Shown here in pieces: positions 26,250 through 37,235 of a stretch of 64,000 nucleotides of DNA. Location: NCBI GenBank assembly GCA_009823505.1, contig VZQC01000392.1, positions 4,873,353 through 4,937,352 of the forward strand, given 5' to 3'. How positions within the stretch are numbered: the stretch's first letter is position 1; every line of letters begins with the position of its first letter. A model generated the notes under the pieces. The model saw only the letters and a program-made list of their open reading frames with translations. It did no database searches and was not told the DNA's origin. A program made the translations under genes and the position numbers. The stretch comes from Rhizomys pruinosus. Taxonomy: Eukaryota > Chordata > Mammalia > Rodentia > Spalacidae.

Positions 26250-29200
26250 TAAGGAGAAACAAACAAAAACAATGATTTCACATATTTAAAAGTTCTCTTT
26301 CTTTCGTTTGTGTATCTTCTTTCTATTAATTACAAACACTAGCAACATCCAAGTATATTTGTTTTGAAGGCAAATTGCGCTCGCCTTATGATACTTTTTG
26401 TCTAGCGTTCCTTTATTATTATTCAAGTACTCCCTTAGACCCGCCACTTGAGCTCTCCATAGAAAAATACGCCATGTGACATAATTCTTAAATAAACATA
26501 AGTACCGTTTCTTGAGACTGAGAAGCAGTATCCCTGGAAGAATTTAGGCCAACCCAAATGATGGATTTCATTCCCTATTAGACTCATCATTTTGTGGCTC
26601 GCCAGTGTCGTAGTGTACGTCTTAATGATTGGGACTGCCAGGTTTGTTATCTATAAAAATATTGTCCATGGAATTGCGTGCCACCCAAGAATAAGGGATC
26701 TTTTATCAGAGTTCTAGTGAACTAATAATATGGTATTCTGGGATTGTGACTAGCCCAAAACATGACCGCCAAGCAAAGCTCCGCTCCCTGAATAGGTACC
26801 TATCCAAAGAGGACAGTCTATTACCTTCTTTTATTAATTATCAACAGAACTTTCTCATAATGTTCGCTTCGAGTAGTTATATGTTTCTATGTAGTCTAAT
26901 GTTTTATTTTATTGTCAACTCAGATAATAGTTATGAAAATAGCTTTTACTGCAAGCTACATTCTACTGCGTGGGTTATGATTTGTTGATGGTTAATCCTA
27001 TAGCATATCCAATAGGGCTCAGAGTTAACCTCTCTAGTTTGGTGTGCTATAAACTAAAAAGTAACAGTTCTCAAAAGAAAAAGAAACTCAGGCCCTTTCT
27101 TTATGGCCATGTACTTCTTATATTTTATGGTTATTGAAATGCCTGTTATATAGTTCCTATATGTAAAGTTCTTTTTGTTCGTATCAATAGGAGAGAAGCT
27201 AGTAGAAAGGCTAGGATCTGGACCGCATGATCTAGGCCCCTAGCTAGTCTTTGTGAAGAGATGACTGCACTCTGTGAGCTAGAAGGGACCCAGAGCGTGG
27301 TCCTTGATACTCGAAAACAGAGATCACGGCCTCGCACCCTCTGGCCTACCATGGACTCCAGATACTGTATCGTGATTACCAAGGAGGCATGCACCAACCC
27401 GTATGCCGAGTGCGTGTATAAAAAGAATGATGGGTTCAGCAATGGCTCCAGCCATGTTAGACGGTGTTAGAATTGAACCCGGGTCCCGCTCTTGCAGAGA
27501 GCGCAGTTGCTAAGGTTTTGCTCTCTAGTACCAACGACGCCCACTGCATAAGCGCCAGTTTGTGGTCTGCGCGGAGCACCTTGTTCTCTTTCACTATTTG
27601 TCATACTTTAACCATAAAACAATAAGAAACATCTTCTATCATTGACAAAATAAAAGCTGGGGTATGAAAATGCAAGTGGTTTGATCCCATATCAACACAT
27701 TATTAACCAGGAGCATGCTCAGTGGTAAGAAAAGAACTGGCACACTACAACAGTGATAACTACATGCACAAATGTTTATATAATAAAAAAGATTGCATAC
27801 CATACAACTCCTTTATACTCCTCACAGAGGTCTAAGACAAATCAAATTGTGTCTCAAGACTAATGATAATAAAGCTGAATCAGATAATTGTTGGAATACC
27901 TTAGTTACTATATTAGTTTTTGCCGCGCGTTTTAAATCTATTTATCTCATTAGACCTCCCGACCCATAAATTAGAACCTCAAAGTACCTGTCCAAGTTTG
28001 AGTATAACTAATTAATAATCATGATAAATAAATTGGCGTATGCATACAAACAATATTCGATCAACTAAGCTTCAAAGAAGGGAAACGATAACTAGAATGT
28101 ATTAAGTAAATGTAAGGTAGAAGCATAAGTTTATTAAAACCAAACTTCTTTAAAGCAATCATCCCTCTTTTTTTATGTGTATAGACATTACTAAGATCGA
28201 ATGTGCTCGCCTCATCTAGTATTCTCATAGTAAATTATTTGGAATTGAAAAAACATGGAGCTTACCAAGAATTATATAGCCATGCGATATATAACACCTA
28301 TCTCATACTATTGCCTGCTGCGAAATCTCAAGTTATCATCCAATTAAATTAACTACCGTGTTTTAAACCTATATAAGGGACTAATAGAAAACCTGAGTCC
28401 ATTACATTCTCTCCAACAAGATTTTGTTTGATTAATATGTGGTTAGGCTGTTTCTGTACACTGTTGAGGGTTTTTTCTAAAAAATGAATTATTTAGCAAG
28501 TTATAAATAACTTAAAGGGGATGCAAAAGTTTGGTTAAATACTCTCTCGAGATTTGTCCATTCATCAGTTTGTAGTTGGAATACTGCGGAAGGAGACACT
28601 CGTCTGCTATGATAACATTAAGGTCAGCAGGTTAATGTATGACAAGACCTAGAAGTTCAGATAATATGATGATAGTGAAAAAGAAACAGACCCTTGTCGA
28701 ATGAGTGTTTATTGTCGCCAGTGAGTGATTAGAAGGAATAACATTTAGATTTATATTAGTATCTTTTTATTGTTTCACTAAACGGATTTCGGGACATGGA
28801 ATTCCAGAGGTTTTCTAGAAAGCTGCGAGAGTATAAATGAGATTCTCGACAGTCTCTTGTTCCAGAGCTATATAAGGCAATATATAAAAGTTATTGGTCT
28901 AAATATAAAACTTGTTTTGAGGTCTAAAATATAAACCTTACTTAAGATACACTGGCACTCTCCTACTTCCCTCCCACCATCATTAGTTACCTAATGGTTC
29001 CATATCTATACTGCACTGTTTTAGGATTCCTTCGTGCTCTCCCCGAGAAAACACCACCAGATGATATCGTGCGACTGGTGAATTATAGCTGTAGTATTGA
29101 GGATCATTTCACAGTATAATATCCCCATACATCAGAGTCACTATTTGCAGGTTATGCTCCTCAACACAGGATCGACTTATATCAGCTTTGTCACATTTAC

Positions 29201-31411
29201 ACGGATTAGAATACTCACTTATGTCTTCTGTTGTCTCCATAGTTATGTCACTTTATGGTAACACAATGCTTGACACTCTTACTCAATTAATGAAATAAGT
29301 TTTAGGTTATGCCTGCCATCAATAATAATTGTGCTCTTTTCTAAAAAGGTGGCAATCCCACCTATCCAAAAAGGGCTATCTTCAGGTTAGTGTAATATAG
29401 CTAATTTTAACAGAGAAATAGGACAGATTAGGTATTGTAGGTCATACAATGCTAAAGCTTGAATTAATATACAAATACATTGGCTATGTGTGGATTATTC
29501 TATCATGACAACTTTAATTATCTATATTATTTCTCAAATCAAATCTTAGTGAATGCCTGATGCCCCCTCTCATGCCCATCTGACCAGCTCCCCATCCTTG
29601 TGACTCAGTGCTGTGTGACTGTGCACCCTTACAGTCTATATATAGTGTGGAATTTTTTTTCCTTTATGTTAACGCTTCTCAGTCAAAGAACAGAGTGGCT
29701 TCGTGTCAGGGATAGCCTCCCGAGATGCTATCTGGAACTCTGGTTTTTAGACCAGATCTCGGCCTTGAGCTGACAAAAGTGGTTCTGTACTACTGGCCCA
29801 TCATTGGGCCTTCCCTAGTAGTGCGTGAGGGAATTTAACGAGATGCTCATGGCCTCACCTAGCAACAGAGCAGCCAGTCGCGGTTTCCCTATACATTTAA
29901 TTCATTCTTCTTGTTCGCCCTACTCAATCTCCAAATTTCTAACATGAAACATTTTTAATGTTTTTTATATATACAGAAGCTTAAAGATAAAGTTGTCATC
30001 CATTATATCTCTTTCGATGTTTCGTTGAGAGCAGTACTTATTATAGTGTTCTTACCAGTATATTCTGTGCATCAACTCCAAAATAAATCAATCTATAGTC
30101 TAAATGCGAGTATATGTATTATCTATGAACATTCTCCAAAGTACCACAGGACAATAAGCATAGAGTTTAGCATCTTCAGCTTGTGATTTTTTATTAGGCT
30201 GAAAGATAATGTATGAAGGGTCCTCACTGGCAACCCAAACCACCCATCATTCTGCCCTGTGCTTCCACCCCAACCCCAAAACCCCCACCCCACACCCACT
30301 AATTGGGTCTTATTCTGCTAATATCCAACTATGTTATTCCCGTGAGAGGCAATGAGTGAGTGGTCCATGTACCAGCCACCTCTTTTCACATTCCATTTAT
30401 CGTGCACGCAGCCAGGCAGGCAGAATCTTCATACTCGTTACAGTCTCTCCTAAAGTGAACAGCCTTGTGGTCTAGCATTTATCCGATGCAGATATCCATG
30501 AGGCGCTGGAGTACCTATAACATGGTGAGAGAGACCTGATACTCCAACAGAGACAAAAAAAAAAAAAAAAAAAGAGATAGTTAAGTACTCTCAGACATCC
30601 ATATTTACCCCATGAATAAATTAATAGTGTTATAGCGCTAATTAGTGAGATAAACTCATCGCGTGAGGTCATCTCTTATTTTCTTTTTGGTCTAGGTACT
30701 ATTTTTCGAGATACTCAGTGATCTCCTGCTAGCCACACCAAGGACTAATCCGTTGCTTCCGTATAGATACTTCGGGCTTGGTTTGAGGTAGCATTTTTCA
30801 ACAGAGAGAGATGACATCTCACCCCTTGCATTCTGCCTCGAGAGTGATCGCTTGAGGTGGTGACCTACTATAGAGATCTCGCGTCCAAGCACCGTTGTGT
30901 CCCTTGGGTCCTTTTTATAATGTATTTTATTTTTCTCCTCAAGAGAAAGTGAGATCGTGCACTGTAAGACTTGCACCAAGCTCGGACCCAATGAATAAGG
31001 ATACAATTCAGAAATCTTCACTGCATGGTGACATGCACATACTGTCTGCTAAAGTGAGAAAGGGTTATGCTAAAGTAGACACTTAATTCTCTATACTTCT
31101 ATATAAAGTTGAAAAGGGGCACCTTTTGAGCTCGGCTTCAATAATGTTGATACAAATTTGTAGCGAAAATTCAAAATTCCAAAGGATATTGATTAACCTT
31201 ATCGAGAGAAGATGCCATCTTAGTCTCCATATTCCTATTCCTGAAACAGGTTAGAAAGAGAAAGTTAAAGGACCTGGGTCGGGAAAAAGAGCCCCTCAGA
31301 ACCGTGTGTGTGTGTGTTTATATAGATATATAATGACTTCATCCAGAAATTATTTTCTTCAGCCTAAGTCAAGATCCCAGCTTCACCTAAATGGAGTTCC
31401 CTAAAGGTATG
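26250..31411. other. Low-quality intergenic fill; blurred L1/SINE traces only
   Basis: No gene found. The texture differs from the rest of the window: repeats are unrecognisable or badly blurred. About 30060-30300 aligns by eye with the L1 3' region at 60650-60830 (shared TTAGGCTGAAAGAT and TTCTGCCCT, with many mismatches and indels). About 27480-27540 carries fragments of an antisense B2 head. A poly(A) run lies at 30556-30574. This is consistent with uncorrected long-read sequence; old divergence is the alternative. Confidence 0.5.
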
Positions 31412-32280
31412 TGATGGTTAGTTTTGTCAGATTGACGCCATCTAGAATCACTGGGAAGGGAATCTCAATGAGCGGTTGTCTAGATTAGGTTCAAATCTAG
31501 GCATGCCTGTGAGAGACGTTCTTTTTTTTTTTTTTTTTTTTTTTTTATTGGTTTAGTGCCTTTGGTACACTCTCTGGTATTCCAGAGATGAATCTGTACA
31601 CTTGCATGTGTGGTCTCAATACATCTTTCCCATGTTAACGTCAGGTCTTTTGGTTTTTGTTTTTTTTTTTTCAAATAAATTATTTATTTATTTATTTATT
31701 TTTAACAAATCTAGACCCGTGTTCCCGCCCATTCCCACCCCGCCAGAGCTCATGCATTCTGCCAAACATGCTTTTTCATTCTTTCTCAGTTTCTATATCT
31801 CAATATTTCCATGGGGAAGTTGACTGTTTTGAGCAGAAGTTACTGATTGGGTACTGTTTCAGTCAGTTCTTTTGAGGCAGTCTTTTCTGTTAGTTGTTGT
31901 TGTTGTTGTTTCCAAAATGCATTACGCCCAACTGCTTTGTACAAAAGCTCAGAGGGCCCCACACAAGAAATACTTACAACTGGGTAATTGGCACTAGCAT
32001 CCACAGATGAGGGATACCATTCGTCGTTTGAGAGACGTTCTTATTTGGGTTAATGAGTGGAAAGACCCACCGGGATGGTATCATTTCCTGGGCTGGGTCC
32101 TGGACTTAATGAATAGGAGAGAGCCAGCTGAGTGTTTAGCATGTGGGCATTCTTTGCACTCTGTCCTGGCTGTGGATGTGATGTCAGCAGCTCCTTCAAG
32201 CTGCTTCTACCACAGTGACTTCCCTGCTGTGATGAACCATAACTGGGAACAGGAAGCCAAATAAGTCTCTTCATTTTTGT
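31412..32280 (+). mobile_element. URR1-like nonautonomous DNA element, split by an L1 insertion
   Basis: The left part (31412-31523; GTGATGGTTAGTTTTGTCAG, CATCTAGAATCACTGGGAAG) and right part (32043-32280; CTGTGGATGTGATGTCAGCA, CAGGAAGCCAAATAAGTCTC) fit a rodent URR1-type hAT-Charlie element as I know it. The L1 fragment 31524-32029 separates them. The 86-residue open frame in the right part is not a gene. Confidence 0.7.
31524..32029 (-). mobile_element. 5'-truncated L1 (3' end only) with TSD
   Basis: A poly(T) tract and then L1 3' UTR in antisense (CTCATGCATTCTGCCAAACA, TTTGAGCAGAAGTTACTG), ending in the ORF2 tail region (CATCCACAGATGAGGGATAC). The duplication GAGAGACGTTCTT at 31511-31523 and 32030-32042 lies in the URR1-like element. 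The same L1 is cut by the start of the duplicated copy at 37236. Confidence 0.85.
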
Positions 32281-33457
32281 CCCCAGCATTCCAGAACTCT
32301 TCTGGTCAACCCCAGATTTTCCTTCAGGACATGTGTAGGTGTGTTCCCAAGGTCCATCCTGACCCTGGGTGTCATGATGTAGACCTTTAACACCACTCCA
32401 GAGGCAGAAGCAGAGGCAGACATCCGATTGATACCAGCCTGATCTACATAGTGAGCTCCAGGTGGGCTGGGGCTGGGAGATCCTATCCAAAACAAACAAA
32501 CAAAAAACTATCCTGAAAAAAAAGATTGTACTACAAATGTATCACCCTGGAAGGCAGTTTGTGAGAGTGGATGGGGCTTGGATGTGCCAATTGGACTGTC
32601 TACATGTTTGCATAGCAGGGGCCCTGTTACTTTCTAGTACATGTCCTAGGAATGTGAGAATTCCATATTTGAACTATACTTATTTTCTTTGAGAAGAAAT
32701 ATCTGTCAAGGTAAAAGAGTAAGACATTTTGATGGTTAAACTTTTAGCTACTTAAAATATGTGAGAGCTGGAACTTTATACTTTTGCCCCAGAATACCAC
32801 AAATGTTACTGGGACACAGACAGGAGTGATTTTTGAAAGGTGAATATTAACCATATTAACGCATACTGACTTAATGGTGAACTGAAGATTTACACGTGAA
32901 CTTCTGACATGCTTGACAGTGTGATCTACACTTTAAAAGAACTCAGCTGGCATCTGAAGATTCGTTCTAACTGCTTCTTCTAAGGTTGATGGAGGACAGG
33001 ATTTGGTATGCATTTGAAATGCATTCACTTCTACAAACCTTTCTCTACCTGTGACTGTAATTCCAAAACATACATACTTGAGCTTAATAAACACTATCTA
33101 TGTTCATTATGTAGATTTTTATCAGCAATTTTCCAGGTATCTGTCACCTATTTTTTAATTTTACCTTTTAATATTTCAGTTTGCCATCAGTGATGACTTT
33201 TTTTTTTAAGGCATGGTCTCCTGTAGCCAAGGCTGGCTTTAAGCACACCTTATTCCATCACAATTTTTGGAAAATTTCAGTTTTAAGCCAAGTGCGTTGG
33301 TACAGGAATCCTAGCACTTGGGGCATTGGAAGCAGGAGGATCAGGAGTTAAAGGCCAACCTGGGCTATTTGAAGAGGTTTGGGGGGGGGCATATTACTTC
33401 CTCTTTCACTAAGGGTGTTATTAACTTTTGTAGAACTTAAAATTACAATGATTTGTT
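32281..33457. other. Intergenic sequence with B1 fragments
   Basis: Holds a partial + B1 (32385-32505), a short antisense B1 piece (33203-33270) and a + B1-like piece (33283-33385). The rest is single-copy and is repeated in copy 2. Confidence 0.7.
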
Positions 33458-33939
33458 GTGCTGGATAGCTTTATGTTGGACATCAGCTGAAGAATCTTCA
33501 TTGGCCTGGCTTGTGGCCACGTCTGGGAGTGTTTTCTGATTGTTGAGTGGTATAGAGGGCCCAGCCCACTGTGGGTGGTGCCACACATGGGCAGTTTTTT
33601 TCTGCATTGTATACGAAAGCAAAGCAGGGGTGTGTGTGGGGGGGGTTTGGAGAGGTGTTGGAGAGATGGTTCAGCGGTTAAAAGCACTGACTGCTCTTGC
33701 AGAGAACCAGGGTTCGATTCCCAGCACCCACATGGCGACTAAGAACCGTCTTTAGTGCTGCGGTTAACAGCACTGACTGGTCTTGCAGAGAACCAGTGTT
33801 CGATTCCCAGCATCTACATGGCGACTAAGAACTGTCTTTAGTGCCGGGCAGAGGCAAGTGGATCTCTGTGAGTACAAGGCCAGCCTGGCCTACATAGCGA
33901 GTTCCAGGCCAGCTGGTGCTCCAGGGAGACCCTGTCTGT

Positions 33940-33977
<38 letters not shown>

Positions 33978-34235
33978 AAGGAGGAAGGAAGGAAGGAAGG
34001 AAGGAAGGAAGGAAGAAGGAAGGAAGGAAGGGAAGGAAGGAGGAAGGAAGGAAGGAAGGAAAAGAAAGAAAAAGCAAAGCAGGCTGAGCTCAGGCAAGGG
34101 GAACAAGCTAGTAAGCAGTGTTCTTCTATGGCCTGTGCTTCAGCTCCTCCCTTGGGCTCCTACTGTGACCCAGGAGATCTGAGACGAATAAACCCTTTCC
34201 TCCCCAAGTTGGTATTGATCAGAGTGATTCCTCAC
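33458..34235 (+). mobile_element. URR1-like DNA element interrupted by composite SINE
   Basis: The left part (33458-33628; GTTGTGCTGGATAGC, CCCACTGTGGGTGGTGCCAC) and right part (34084-34235; TACTGTGACCCAGGAGATCT, GAATAAACCCTTTCCTCCCC) fit a murine URR1-type element. The insertion between them is the SINE at 33629-34070. Confidence 0.6.
33629..34070 (+). repeat. Trimeric composite SINE: B2 head x2 plus B1, TSD
   Basis: Two B2 heads lie in tandem (about 33658-33755 and 33756-33839), each ending AAGAAC(C/T)GTCTTTAG. They are followed by a B1 lacking its segment between GCCGGGCA and GAGGCAAG, then a (GA)n(GGAA)n tail. One duplication encloses all: AAAGCAAAGCAGG at 33616-33628 and 34071-34083. 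A second copy exists at about 38940-39360 inside the 3.8-kb repeat. Confidence 0.85.
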
Positions 34236-34559
34236 AGAAATTGAAAGTAAAGCAGAACAGTTGGTTAGTGTTTTCTAATTTTCAAAAATCCCTATCTGGT
34301 CTTTTTAACAGTTATTCATTAACACTAAAAAGTGAGGGGCCAGGCCAGGACTTGTATACCGCCAGCCCTAAACCTGGGAATAACGAGATTGTTACATTGA
34401 GATTAACTTGCATGTCATGGAGCCAATAGATCGCTATAGAATGCTCCGTCCCCAATTTCAAGTCGTACCCAAAGCAGTACTGAGGGAACTATTCTAAATC
34501 ACTCTGCTTAATACATTGTCTTAAAAAAAAAAAAAAAAAAAAAAAAAAGTCCTGCATCC

Positions 34560-34858
34560 TGATGCATTTTGCCGCGGCTGGCATTCTGTATCTCCACGGG
34601 AACGCACACAGGGGAAACAGCTGGGTTTTGTTCCCTGGAACCACCCCAGAATCCCTCCGGCCTCCCCCGCGCTTGACGGCTCCTTTTGCGGCGCTTGCCT
34701 TGGGTGCCGTAAAGCGGTCGCCGTCGCCGCAGCTGGCGGCGGTGAGGAAGCGTCCCAGCGGGGCGTGGGCGGGAGCCCCAGGCACAAATCGCAGGTCCGT
34801 CGGAGCTCTCCCTGGCGCTCTGCCACCCTCGGGCTGGAGGACGCAGGGTCGGCCGCAG
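34560..34858 (+). promoter_or_regulatory. Fktn: Fktn CpG-island promoter and non-coding exon 1 (copy 1)
   Basis: This is the only strongly CpG-rich part of the window apart from its duplicate. It has GCGGTCGCCGTCGCCGCAGC, a GCGTGGGCG box (EGR/SP type, 34763-34771) and several GGGCG motifs. A consensus donor, GGCCGCAG|gtacgc, closes a probable exon at 34858. Its position upstream of and on the same strand as the Fktn start-codon exon makes it the likely first exon. The transcription start is not determined. The CpG-rich flank continues to about 35110. Confidence 0.7.
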
Positions 34859-36310
34859 GTACGCTCTGTGAGTCAGTCGGTGAGCATCGTGGAACCGTCA
34901 CACGCTTGCTTCTCCCACGCTCAGGGGTGCAGACAGGTGAAATCCTCCTCCTGAGCGGAGTGGATGAGATGGTCGCCGAAGCGGGTTAGGGCAGTTGCAG
35001 GGCCGTGGCATTTGAGCCGAGGGGCGAGGAAGCTCACCAGGAAGGGTTCCACTTGGGGAGGGGTTCGATGCCCTGCGGAGGACCGAGAAGCTCTGCGTGT
35101 GAGGGGCAGCTGCCAGGCGCTCAGCCTTCAGTTCATTTAAGGAGCGTTTAATAAAGTGGTCGACTAGCCAGGCTCAATTTCATAGGGTTTCCGGTCTGCC
35201 TTTTACTTTCCCATTTGGGACAGGTCGGGAGAGACTGGGTTTGAATAGGGCTGGCTTGTTGGAAGCTTTGAGTAGGAGTCCAGAGACTGAATTCAGATTT
35301 CATCGCTATTGACCATCTGTCAGCTAACGCGCGGCAGGCCGCTTTTCAGTGGACCGCAAGTCTTCTCAGATATAAAGACCTAAATGAGATCCGTGTCTTC
35401 CTACTTTTGCAGATTGCAGTGAATAAAAATCAGCCTGTGAGCCTGTGCATCTTAGCGCACACCTACCCGTAAGCCCAACACTTGGGAGGCTGAGAAGGAT
35501 CACTAGGAACTACATGTAGGCCAGCCTGAAATACAGAGTACGACCCTGACTAAAACAAAACAAACTCATAAACACAAATCTGAGTGGTGGAGCGGGTGTG
35601 GGAATTGGGAAAAGAGGGAATCCCAGAAGAAAGCTGGAGCTGAGCCAAGCTCAGAGATAAAAGGTTTGAATAGTTAGAGGAGACAGCTCTGGCTGAGCAT
35701 CCTGGTGGGAGATGGAAATGTTTTAGTATCTTTCATCTTTTAGAGTCTAGATCCTTGCCAGGCACATTTAAGGATAGATAATGTAGCATCACATTAGATA
35801 TTAGAACTCACATTGCTCTCTGAATATGATCAAGAGTGATTACTTAAAAAGAGTACCTGACTCTGAAAATACAAGTCAATCATTCGGATGCAAAGTTCAG
35901 TTATATTTAGGACAATTTCCATTAAAACAATACAATACACCTTATTATATTAATCCATAGACTAAAAATAACTATGTAACTCTTTATGTAATTCAACAAA
36001 TTTAAATGCCTACTTTTTCACCTATCTGCATTAAATTTCACATAATCTCAGTACATGATTATAAATCTGAGATTATGTGAAAGTATTAATAAAAAGAGTA
36101 TTGAAAACTATTGTACAAATTAATATTGGTTTTTATCCAGTAATTGTATTATATTTTTGCAATTAATGTATAACATAAAGATAATTTTTAACACGTTCCA
36201 CATAAACACCCACTACACATTGTATGCAGTTTAATCTCATGTGCTATATGCATGGGGAATTTTTGTAAAGTGAGGATGTCAAATTATGGCCATTACTTTA
36301 AAAATTAAGA
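34859..36310. other. Sequence downstream of exon 1 copy 1
   Basis: The CpG flank runs to about 35110, followed by single-copy sequence and an old B1-like SINE (35436-35565). After 35756 it departs from copy 2 into AT-rich sequence. A 16-bp perfect inverted repeat lies at 36036-36051 and 36067-36082. Confidence 0.6.
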
Positions 36311-36560
36311 ATGTGGGCTGGAGAGATGACTCAGTAGTGGTTGTTAAGAGCACTGGATGTTTCTTACAGAACAAGTAGTCCAACTGTTCCCACAACACAT
36401 GGTGGCCTGACTACATATATGACTCCCGTTTTTAGAGGCATCCATATGAATTTTGCCCCTTCTTACCTACTACTGAGATTGTCTTTGACATGTAAGTACA
36501 CTTACACACATGCAGTAATACACTCATACACATAAAAAAAATATAAATAAAAATATTAAA
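36311..36560 (+). repeat. Old B2 SINE
   Basis: GTGGGCTGGAGAGATGACTC through CACTCATACACATAAAAAAA. Diverged in the middle. Confidence 0.75.
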
Positions 36561-37235
36561 AATAGAAGACCATAAAAATGACATGGTAAAAAACTGAAGC
36601 ACAGTGTATCAAATCACACAAATCCTAATTCGTGAAAACAACTTGAATTGACACCTTCTTTCCTACTCTCTACGCAGACCTGTTTCCATCTTGAGTATTC
36701 AGCCTTTTATGTAAACCAAACCGACATTGCAGCTTAACTGCTACATTCACCTATGAATAGCCTGTGCGAGCTAACCGGTAAGTGTTTATATACGTATCCT
36801 TAATAATGATAATTCATTTCGAATCGTAAACTATACCACACACTCAAAAGTGCTCAACGGACGGAACACACGTGCCACGCTGTCATCTGTAACAAACATA
36901 GATGACTAACTGACATCATCGTATAACCTTTCACACTTAGATCAGATCGCAATAATTCCTTCATTCTATCTGTTACACTCATTGTTGGTCTGTTCCTACG
37001 TTCAATTCCATGTGTGGCCATAAGTGTGTGGAAGGTTCAGAGGACAATTTGATGATTTGGTTCTCCTTCTTTGCCTTGTGGGTCTTAGGGAATCAAACTG
37101 AAGACTCAGACTGTCTGCAAGGCATTACTTGCTGACCATCTTGCTAGCCCAAGAATGTCCTGCTTTGGATCCCCACACACAGGGCAGAGGAAGATTTGCC
37201 ATGTCACTTCTTGTTTTTTTTTTTAAAGGGCGTGN
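36561..37235. other. Noisy segment ending at N
   Basis: About 36600-37000 has no recognisable repeats and atypical CpG-containing composition. At 37000-37150 there is an old antisense B-type SINE (GTGGGTCTTAGGGAATC, GACCATCTTGCTAGCCC). A T tract precedes the N at 37235. Confidence 0.5.

Larger units (their letters stand above)
31934..35756 (+). repeat. Direct repeat copy 1 (3.8 kb), contains Fktn promoter and exon 1
   Basis: Matches 37236-41031 nearly end to end. Differences are scattered single-base indels and a few short garbled patches (for example 33476-33540 against 38764-38830). It ends at CTAGATCCTT, where copy 2 continues into SINE sequence. See the findings for why an assembly artefact is favoured. 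Confidence 0.95.

Noticed and set aside
32007..32264. 86-residue open frame repeated at 37289-37564
   Set aside because: It lies wholly in a URR1-like transposon and recurs only because the 3.8-kb segment is repeated. No homology to a protein is recognised.
33825..34244. Long Arg/Glu/Lys- or Ser/Leu/Pro-rich open frames on both strands (also about 39081-39518)
   Set aside because: Produced by the (GA)n/(GGAA)n tail of the composite SINE.
34521..34954. Open frames of about 125-130 residues in the CpG island (also 39792-40266)
   Set aside because: GC-rich sequence has few stops. The donor at 34859/40136 and the position upstream of the Fktn ATG exon fit a non-coding first exon better.
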